From positions 1,302,001 to 1,366,000 of the forward strand of contig CP063166.1 of the NCBI GenBank assembly GCA_016806145.1: 64,000 nt of DNA. Reading direction: 5' to 3'. The translations under genes and the position numbers were made by a program. A model generated the notes under the pieces. That model saw only the letters and a program-made list of their open reading frames with translations. It was not told the origin of the DNA and made no database searches. This document shows, piece by piece, positions 58,619-64,000 of the stretch (position 1 is the stretch's first letter; each line of letters begins with the position of its first letter). Source of the stretch: Variovorax paradoxus (GTDB lineage Bacteria > Pseudomonadota > Gammaproteobacteria > Burkholderiales > Burkholderiaceae_C).

Positions 58619-59029
58619 TCAGCGCCCGCCCATCCAGCGCAGCGCCGCCCCGCCCGCGGTCGCGGCCACGCCGCTCGCGAAGGTGCCCCAGGCCAGGTCG
58701 AGCAGCGACAGGCCCAGCGGCCAGCCCTTCATGATCGAGAGGTTGGTCAGGTCGTAGGTGGCATAGGCGAACAGGCCGAGCAGGGCGCCGAGCAGCGCGG
58801 TGCGCGCGAGGCTCGCGGCCTCGGCGCCGGGCAGCACCGCGAAGAACACCAGTCCCACCGGGTACAGCAGGTAGAACAGCGCCGCGAAGCCCAGCTTCGG
58901 CTCGGAGGCCATCAGGTGGCCCAGCCCCTGCTGGTAGAGGCTCTTGGCGATCACGCCGAGCCAGAGCGAATCGATCAGCGCCATCACGAGGAAGGTGGCG
59001 GCCCAGGCGGCGAGGTGTTTGGTGGTCAT
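58619..59029 (-). CDS. DUF2177-family membrane protein
   Basis: A 136-residue protein with four hydrophobic segments, matching DUF2177. Typical segments are WAATFLVMALIDSLWLGVIA, FAALFYLLYPVGLVFFAVLP and YATYDLTNLSIMKGWPLGLS. It is an inner-membrane protein of unknown function. The start MTTKHLAAWA is chosen because the upstream extension is basic and not conserved in style. It converges on the DUF1854 gene 5 bases away and is divergent from queC. Confidence 0.85.
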   Translation of the reverse strand: MTTKHLAAWAATFLVMALIDSLWLGVIAKSLYQQGLGHLMASEPKLGFAALFYLLYPVGLVFFAVLPGAEAASLARTALLGALLGLFAYATYDLTNLSIMKGWPLGLSLLDLAWGTFASGVAATAGGAALRWMGGR

Positions 59030-59193
59030 GGTGACGGTGCGGATGGGTGGGTGGGGTGTCGCGGCCATCGTAGCGAGGCCCGCGCGCCGCCGGTAGCGGC
59101 CGCGGCGCGGGCTGCGAAAATCGCGCGTTCGGACTACACGGTCCGCCGTTCCCGCGCACCGACGCGCCCTGCCATCCATTGCCCGAGCCCCTC

Positions 59194-59922
59194 ATGCCCC
59201 TGCACACCACCGCCCTCGTCCTGTTCTCCGGCGGGCAGGACTCCACCACCTGCCTGGCCGACGCTCTCTCGAAGTACCAGCGCGTCGAGACCCTGGGCTT
59301 CGACTACGGCCAGCGCCACCGCGTCGAGCTCGACGTGCGCGCCGGCATCCTGGCCTCGCTGCGCGCGCGCTTTCCCGACTGGGCGCCGCGCCTGGGCCAG
59401 GACCACGTGCTCACGCTCGCGGCGCTGGCCCAGCTCGGCGGTTCCTCGCTGACCGAGGAGGTCGCGTTCGAGATGCAGGCCGACGGCCTGCCCAACACCT
59501 TCGTGCCGGGGCGCAACCTGCTGTTCCTCACGCTGGCCGGCGCGCTGGCCTACCGGCGCGGGCTGCAGGTGATCGTCACCGGCGTCTGCGAGACCGACTT
59601 CTCGGGCTACCCCGACTGCCGCGACGACACCATGAAGGCGATGCAGCTCGCGCTGTCGCTGGGGCTGGAGCGCCGGCTGGTGATCGACACGCCGCTGATG
59701 TGGATCGACAAGGCCGAGACCTGGCAGCTCGCGCACCGCCTCGGTGGCCAGCCGCTGGTCGACCTGATCGTCGAGGAGACCCACACCTGCTACCTGGGCG
59801 ATCGCACCCACCGGCAGGCCTGGGGCTATGGGTGCGGGGAGTGCCCGGCGTGCGAGCTGCGCGCCAAGGGGTGGGCGCGCTATGCCGAGCCGGCCGTGCC
59901 CGGCACGACCTCCACGCGATAG
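59194..59922 (+). CDS. queC: 7-cyano-7-deazaguanine synthase
   Basis: A 242-residue enzyme that turns 7-carboxy-7-deazaguanine into preQ0 with ATP and ammonia, for queuosine in tRNA. The PP-loop is [10 protein letters not shown] (residues 9-18), and the zinc-binding Cys set is in ETHTCYLGD and [13 protein letters not shown]. Length is normal. The ATG at 59194 is preferred over an upstream TTG. Its last 43 bases overlap the 3' end of the convergent ABC gene. Confidence 0.95.
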   Translation: MPLHTTALVLFSGGQDSTTCLADALSKYQRVETLGFDYGQRHRVELDVRAGILASLRARFPDWAPRLGQDHVLTLAALAQLGGSSLTEEVAFEMQADGLPNTFVPGRNLLFLTLAGALAYRRGLQVIVTGVCETDFSGYPDCRDDTMKAMQLALSLGLERRLVIDTPLMWIDKAETWQLAHRLGGQPLVDLIVEETHTCYLGDRTHRQAWGYGCGECPACELRAKGWARYAEPAVPGTTSTR

Positions 59923-61664
59923 CGCGCGGGCGCGCCCTCGGCCTCGGGCACCAGCGTCCAGCGCTGGGTGTGGAACTCGCCGACCGCGGCGCGGTGCGCG
60001 ATCGAGACCATCGCGCCGCCTTTCTCGCGCACCATCCCGGCCAGCCGCTGGTAGAGCGTGCGCTCGGCCGGCGCGTCGAGCGCGCTGCTGATCTCGTCGG
60101 CGAAGATCCAGCGCGGCTTCTTGAGCAGCACGCGCGCGATCGCGAGCCGCTGCTGCTCGCCGCCCGAGAGCTTCTGGCCCCAGGCGTCGCTGTCGTCGAG
60201 GCGCGCCACCAGGTCGGGCAGCAGCGCATCGGCCAGGGCCTGGCGCAACTGGTCGTCGCTGAAATCCGTCGACGGGTTGGGATAGGTCAGGGCATCGCGC
60301 AGCTTGCCGTCGGGCACGTAGGGACGCTGGGGCATGAAGGCCACGTCCTCGGGCACCTCGAGCCGGCCGTTCGAGAACGGCCAGATGCCCGCGAAGGCGC
60401 GGAACAGCGTCGACTTGCCGCTGCCCGAGGGGCCTTGCACCAGCACGCTGTCGCCGGGCTGCACCGACAGGGCGGCGCCGCTGAGCAGCGGCGTGCCGTT
60501 GGGCAGCGCGACCGACAGGTCCTGCGTGCTCAGCGCCGCGGCCGGCGCGCGCTCCAGCGTTTCGGGACGCGCGGCGTGCGCGGTCATGCCCTCGTCGAAG
60601 CTCGAGAGGCGGTCCGCGGTGGCGCGCCAGACGGCCAGGCTGTCGTAGTTGTCGACGAACCAGCTCAGCGACTCCTGCACCTTGCCGAAGGCCGAGCCGA
60701 TCTGCATCAGGTGACCGAGCTGGAAGGCGCCGCCGAAGTACTGCTGCCCCGCGACCAGGAACGGAAAGATCACGGCCGCCTGGCCGAAGAAGGAGGTGAA
60801 GGTGACGAGGTTCTTCTGCTGCTTGATCAGCAGCAGGTAGTTGCGCAGCACGTTGCCGAAACGCGTGTCGAGCTGGGCGCGCTCGACCTTCTCGCCGTGG
60901 TCCAGCGCCACCGCTTCGCTGTATTCGCGCACGCGCATCAGGTGGTGCCGGAAGTCGGCCTCGTAGCGCTGCTGGCGGAAGTTGATCCCGATCAGCGGGC
61001 GGCCGATGAAATGGGTGATCGCGGTGCCGACGATGGAGTAGGCGAGCGCGATCCAGACCATCGCTCCCACCACCTGGTAGGTGGTGCCGCTGAAGGTGAA
61101 AGAGAAGTTGCCCGACAGGCCCCAGAGCAGGCCGATGAAGCTCATCAGCGTGACGACCGCGTTCAGCAGGCCCATCGACAGCGACATGGTGGCGCTGGTG
61201 AACATCTGCACGTCTTCCTGGATCCGCTGGTCGGGGTTGTCGGGCGCCTGGCCTTCCTTGCCGGCGTAGCGCGCGAGCTCGAGGTGGTAGAAGGTTCGGT
61301 CGGCCATCCAGCGCGACATGTATTCGCGTGTCATCCAGGTGCGCCAGCGCAGCTGCAGCAGCTGCGTCACGTAGAACTTGAGCACCTGCACCGCGATGTT
61401 GAAGAAGGCGATCCAGCCGAACACGCCGACCTCGCGCCAGAAGCTCGCCGCATCCTTGTTCTGCAGCGCGTCGTAGAAGCGCCCATACCACTGGTTGCCG
61501 AGCACCGCCACATACACGTAGCCCAGGTTGAGCGCGACGATGGTCGCGAACATGAGCCGCGCCTTCCATTTCTCGTCGGACCGGAAGTAGGGCGCCGCGA
61601 GCTTGAAGACGCGGCGCAGCACCTGCAGGAAGGTCTGGGCGCGTTCGTTGACGGTGGGGGACAT
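59880..61664 (-). CDS. ABC transporter ATP-binding/permease protein, YddA/BacA-related
   Basis: A 594-residue fused transporter of the ABC_membrane_2 type. The membrane domain (about residues 10-330) contains [20 protein letters not shown], a hallmark of YddA and SbmA/BacA relatives, followed by [15 protein letters not shown]. The ATPase has Walker [10 protein letters not shown], signature [16 protein letters not shown] and Walker [15 protein letters not shown]. The start [10 protein letters not shown] is preferred; MTGAPAPARK at 61700 is also in frame. Relatives import peptides, vitamin B12 or long-chain acyl compounds. It follows the HD-oxygenase gene on the same strand after a gap with two palindromes. 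Confidence 0.9.
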   Translation of the reverse strand: MSPTVNERAQTFLQVLRRVFKLAAPYFRSDEKWKARLMFATIVALNLGYVYVAVLGNQWYGRFYDALQNKDAASFWREVGVFGWIAFFNIAVQVLKFYVTQLLQLRWRTWMTREYMSRWMADRTFYHLELARYAGKEGQAPDNPDQRIQEDVQMFTSATMSLSMGLLNAVVTLMSFIGLLWGLSGNFSFTFSGTTYQVVGAMVWIALAYSIVGTAITHFIGRPLIGINFRQQRYEADFRHHLMRVREYSEAVALDHGEKVERAQLDTRFGNVLRNYLLLIKQQKNLVTFTSFFGQAAVIFPFLVAGQQYFGGAFQLGHLMQIGSAFGKVQESLSWFVDNYDSLAVWRATADRLSSFDEGMTAHAARPETLERAPAAALSTQDLSVALPNGTPLLSGAALSVQPGDSVLVQGPSGSGKSTLFRAFAGIWPFSNGRLEVPEDVAFMPQRPYVPDGKLRDALTYPNPSTDFSDDQLRQALADALLPDLVARLDDSDAWGQKLSGGEQQRLAIARVLLKKPRWIFADEISSALDAPAERTLYQRLAGMVREKGGAMVSIAHRAAVGEFHTQRWTLVPEAEGAPARYRVEVVPGTAGSA

Positions 61665-61723
61665 GCTGGCTTTCCTCGCTGGCGCGGGCGCGCCGGTCAT
61701 CGTGAGGAGGCCATGGTAGACAA

Positions 61724-61763
61724 ATGTTTCTTAAACCGGGCTGAAACATGCCGGCACGGCATG
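61724..61763. promoter_or_regulatory. Two overlapping palindromes upstream of the YddA-type gene
   Basis: ATGTTTC / GAAACAT (61724 and 61743) form one inverted repeat with a 12-base spacer, and CATGCCG-GCA-CGGCATG (61747-61763) forms a perfect hairpin next to it. They lie between the HD-oxygenase stop codon and the YddA-type start. They may be an operator, or the hairpin may end the upstream transcript. Confidence 0.4.
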
Positions 61764-61783
61764 CGACCCGCGTACCGCGCCCC

Positions 61784-62350
61784 TCAATAGGTGTCCAGCA
61801 TCACGCGCGCCGCGGTCGCCAGGAAATGCGAGAGCGGCGGCGTCTTCAGGCCCTCGACCTTCGCCTCCTCGTCCCACAGCCGCAGCCGGATCGCATCGCC
61901 CGACCATGGATGGTCGGCGAAGCGTCGCGCGGCCGCGTCGTTCATTGGGCCGCCCTGCAACTGCAGGCTGCGCACCGAATCGGGCGAGAGCCGCGAGAAG
62001 TAGTCGGGCCGGGTCGCGCAGAGGTAGCGCTTGGCATCCACGTGCAGCCGGATCGGTTCGCGCACCTCGAGGCCGAAGGCGCCGCGCAGCAGCGGCAGCG
62101 CGATGTACTGGTGGCGGTCGTCGATGCCGAGTTCGGTCGGCGAGCGCTCGAGCGTCTGGTGCTCGGTGATCAGCATATGGCCCAGGTCGTGCAGCAGCGC
62201 GGCCGTCACCAGCGCATCGCCGGCCTCGGCCTGTTCGGCCAGCCAGGCGCATTGCAGCGCGTGCTCGGCCTGCGACACGGGCTCGCCCGCATAGGCCACG
62301 CCGCCGCGTTCGGCAAAAAGGCGGGCGATCTCGGCGAGGTCGAGTGTCAT
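61784..62350 (-). CDS. phnZ: HD-domain phosphonate oxygenase, PhnZ-like
   Basis: A 188-residue HD-domain protein matching the phosphonate-degradation-associated group. All active-site residues known for PhnZ have counterparts: Tyr20, Glu23 and His30 (AYAGEPVSQAEH), His54-Asp55 (LLHDLGHML), His80 (DDRHQY), His103 (IRLHVDAKRYLC) and Asp160 (RLWDEEAK). PhnZ is a di-iron oxygenase that splits 2-amino-1-hydroxyethylphosphonate into glycine and phosphate. The partner hydroxylase PhnY is not in the window. The start MTLDLAEIARLF gives normal length. It is divergent from an aminoethylphosphonate-type binding protein gene. Confidence 0.9.
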   Translation of the reverse strand: MTLDLAEIARLFAERGGVAYAGEPVSQAEHALQCAWLAEQAEAGDALVTAALLHDLGHMLITEHQTLERSPTELGIDDRHQYIALPLLRGAFGLEVREPIRLHVDAKRYLCATRPDYFSRLSPDSVRSLQLQGGPMNDAAARRFADHPWSGDAIRLRLWDEEAKVEGLKTPPLSHFLATAARVMLDTY

Positions 62351-62591
62351 TGTTCTGAAACGGAGCGCGTGCGACAGCACACCGAAGTTCGCGTATCTCG
62401 ATGACAAGGCCATGACCGCCCGCGCGAGCCCGGTCGCAAGAAGGGTTTTGGCATGCCCCAACGCATGCGTCTGACAAATGCCTGTCACACGCCGCTGCGA
62501 GCATCGCCGCGTCCACGGCAGGCCTGCGCCACCGTGTTGCGTTTTCGTTTGTCTCCCGTTTCTCGCTCCAATCTTTCCCGAGGGATCTCAC
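62351..62591. promoter_or_regulatory. Divergent control region of the phosphonate locus
   Basis: A 241-bp gap separates the divergent phnZ-like and binding-protein genes. It contains the short inverted repeat TGACA-AATGCC-TGTCA (62472-62487) and a CGCATGCG palindrome. GAGGGATCTCAC precedes the plus-strand ATG as a ribosome binding site. No riboswitch-like structure was recognised. Confidence 0.4.
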
Positions 62592-63626
62592 ATGCTGCGT
62601 CGTTGTCTTCGCTGGGCCGCCGTGCCCGCCCTGCTTTCGCTGGCCTTCGCCGCCACCGCCCAGGGCCGCACCGAGCTGCTGGTCTACACCGCGCTCGAAG
62701 CCGACCAGGTGCAGGCCTACAAGGCCGCGTTCGAGAAGGAGAACCCGACCATCGAACTGAAGTTCGTGCGCGACTCCACCGGCATCGTCACCGCCAAGCT
62801 GCTGGCCGAGAAGGCCAACCCGCAGGCCGACGTGGTGTGGGGCCTGGCCGCCACCTCGCTGATGCTGCTCGACAAGGAAGGCATGCTGCAGCCCTACGCG
62901 CCCAAGGGCCTCGACGCGGTGAAGCCCACCATGCGCGATCCGGCCAACCCGCCCAAGTGGGTCGGCATGGACGTGTGGTCCTCGGCCATCTGCTTCAACA
63001 CCGCCGAAGCGACCAAGAAGAACCTGCCCAAGCCCACGAGCTGGGCCGACCTCACGAACCCGGTCTACAAGGGCCAGATCACGATGCCCAACCCGGCCGC
63101 CTCGGGCACCGGCTACCTGATGGTCTCGGGCTGGATCCAGATGATGGGCGAGGACAAGGCCTGGAAGTACATGGACGCGCTGCACCAGAACATCGGCATC
63201 TACAGCCAGTCGGGCAGCAAGCCTTGCCGCCAGGCCGGCGCCGGCGAGTTCGCGCTCGGCATGTCCTTCGAGTACCGCGCCAACAAGACCAAGCGCGACG
63301 GCGCGCCGATCGACATCGTGCTGCCCAAGGAAGGCCTGGGCTGGGACATGGAAGCCACCGGCATCATCAAGACCAGCAAGAAGCAGGACGCCGCCAAGGC
63401 ACTGGCCGACTGGGCCGTGACGAAGCAGGCCAACGAGCTCTACGCGAAGAACTTCGCGGTGCTGGCGCTGCCGGGCATCCAGGAAAAGCTGGAGTTCGTG
63501 CCGGGCGACGTGGAGAAGCTGCTGGCCAAGAACGACTTCACCTGGGCCGCCGCGAACCGCGACCGCATCCTGGCCGAGTGGTCGAAGCGCTACGAATCGA
63601 AGTCGGAAAAGAAGGCCCCGCTCTGA
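62592..63626 (+). CDS. phnS: 2-aminoethylphosphonate-type ABC transporter substrate-binding protein
   Basis: A 344-residue periplasmic receptor of the iron/2-AEP-binding (SBP_bac_6/8) fold. Signal peptide to about residue 25 (ALLSLAFAATAQG). The mature part begins TELLVYTALEADQVQAYKAA, and FVRDSTGIVTAKLLAEKANP, VGMDVWSSAICFNT and NPAASGTGYLMVSG are typical of the group linked to phosphonate genes. Related Fe3+-binding proteins share the fold; the PhnZ-like neighbour makes the phosphonate reading much more likely. The ATPase gene follows after a REP-like repeat. Confidence 0.88.
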   Translation: MLRRCLRWAAVPALLSLAFAATAQGRTELLVYTALEADQVQAYKAAFEKENPTIELKFVRDSTGIVTAKLLAEKANPQADVVWGLAATSLMLLDKEGMLQPYAPKGLDAVKPTMRDPANPPKWVGMDVWSSAICFNTAEATKKNLPKPTSWADLTNPVYKGQITMPNPAASGTGYLMVSGWIQMMGEDKAWKYMDALHQNIGIYSQSGSKPCRQAGAGEFALGMSFEYRANKTKRDGAPIDIVLPKEGLGWDMEATGIIKTSKKQDAAKALADWAVTKQANELYAKNFAVLALPGIQEKLEFVPGDVEKLLAKNDFTWAAANRDRILAEWSKRYESKSEKKAPL

Positions 63627-63637
63627 TGCACGCCCAA

Positions 63638-63706
63638 CCGTTCGGGCTGAGCCTGTCGAAGCCTGGCGCGAGCGAAGCAGCCCTTCGACGGGCTCAGAGC
63701 GAACGG
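63638..63706. repeat. REP-like hairpin repeat, copy 2
   Basis: Begins CCGTTCGGGCTGAGCCTGTC and ends with the near-complement TTCGACGGGCTCAGAGCGAACGG-type arm, so it forms a long hairpin. Shares the CTGAGCCTGTCGAAG core with the repeat at 33293-33375. It is inside the phosphonate transporter operon, 12 bases after the binding-protein stop codon and 12 bases before the ATPase start. Confidence 0.8.
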
Positions 63707-63717
63707 TGGATACCCTC

Positions 63718-64000
63718 ATGACCAGTTTTCTTTCCCTCCGCGGCATCGAAAAATCCTTCGGCGCGACGCGCGTGCTCGACGGTATCGATCTCACCATCGA
63801 ACCCGGCGAGTTCGTCTGCCTGCTCGGCCCCTCGGGCTGCGGCAAGACGACCTTGCTGCGCATCGTCTGCGGCATCGAGCGCGCGGACCGCGGGCAGATC
63901 CTGCTAGGCGGCCAGGACATCGCGGGCCTGCCGCCGGCGGCGCGCGGCTTCGGGGTGGTGTTCCAGTCGTATGCGCTGTTCCCCAACCTGACGGCGGCGC
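63718..64000 (+). CDS. phnT: 2-aminoethylphosphonate-type ABC transporter ATP-binding protein, N-terminal part
   Basis: The first 94 residues of an ABC ATPase, cut by the right edge. Walker A GPSGCGKTT is at about residue 38-46, and the Q-loop segment GFGVVFQSYALFPNLTAA is visible at the end. The opening FLSLRGIEKSFGATRVLDGI is usual for PotA/FbpC/PhnT-type importers. Position after the binding-protein gene makes it the energy subunit of the same system; the permease genes should lie beyond the window. Confidence 0.9.
   Translation, partial: MTSFLSLRGIEKSFGATRVLDGIDLTIEPGEFVCLLGPSGCGKTTLLRIVCGIERADRGQILLGGQDIAGLPPAARGFGVVFQSYALFPNLTAA

Overview
The window is very GC-rich DNA with strong G/C preference at third codon positions. 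The gene content suggests a soil or plant-associated betaproteobacterium of the Comamonadaceae, most like Variovorax: a ChvE-type sugar receptor, two cyanophycin synthetases beside a DUF1854 gene, PhnZ-type phosphonate degradation, many ABC transporters and many LysR regulators. The genus is inferred from gene content; no rRNA or tRNA gene was seen to confirm it.

Layout. 1-7 kb: the 3' end of glmS, a small unknown gene, a XRE-cupin regulator with a palindrome over its start codon, an acetyltransferase, a methyltransferase, and an OYE reductase/DMT exporter pair divergent from a LysR gene. 7-14 kb: a 1615-residue fusion protein (toroid-like N-terminus, CapA-like phosphoesterase, Mur-ligase C-terminus) translationally coupled to a secreted alpha/beta hydrolase, then galM. 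14-16 kb: Crp/Fnr and AraC regulators. 16-32 kb: a pentose (probably L-arabinose) oxidation island with lactonase, SDR dehydrogenase, GbpR-like LysR regulator, ketoglutarate-semialdehyde dehydrogenase, two interleaved sugar ABC transporters (YtfQ-YtfR-YtfT-YjfF and ChvE-GguA-GguB), aldonate dehydratase and 2-keto-3-deoxy-aldonate dehydratase. Together these could convert an aldopentose to 2-oxoglutarate without phosphorylation.

32-47 kb: a DUF3297 gene divergent from a LysR gene, then a minus-strand block made of a dipeptide-type ABC transporter, amidase, aldehyde dehydrogenase, 3-hydroxyisobutyrate-dehydrogenase-like protein and a Liv-type ABC transporter. 47.6-50.6 kb: a tartrate/D-malate dehydrogenase, a small cytosolic protein and two tandem secreted Cys-rich paralogues. 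50.8-58.6 kb: a cyanophycin locus with a CphA-like protein whose Mur P-loop is degenerate, a complete CphA, and, divergently, an ABC exporter-like protein coupled to DUF1854. 58.6-64 kb: DUF2177, queC, a YddA-type ABC protein, and a phosphonate locus (PhnZ-like HD oxygenase, 2-aminoethylphosphonate-type binding protein and the start of its ATPase).

The main non-genic signals are two copies of a roughly 245-bp composite repeat about 20 kb apart in inverted orientation, each directly 5' of an ABC permease gene; two copies of a REP-like hairpin repeat; and several hairpins between operons.
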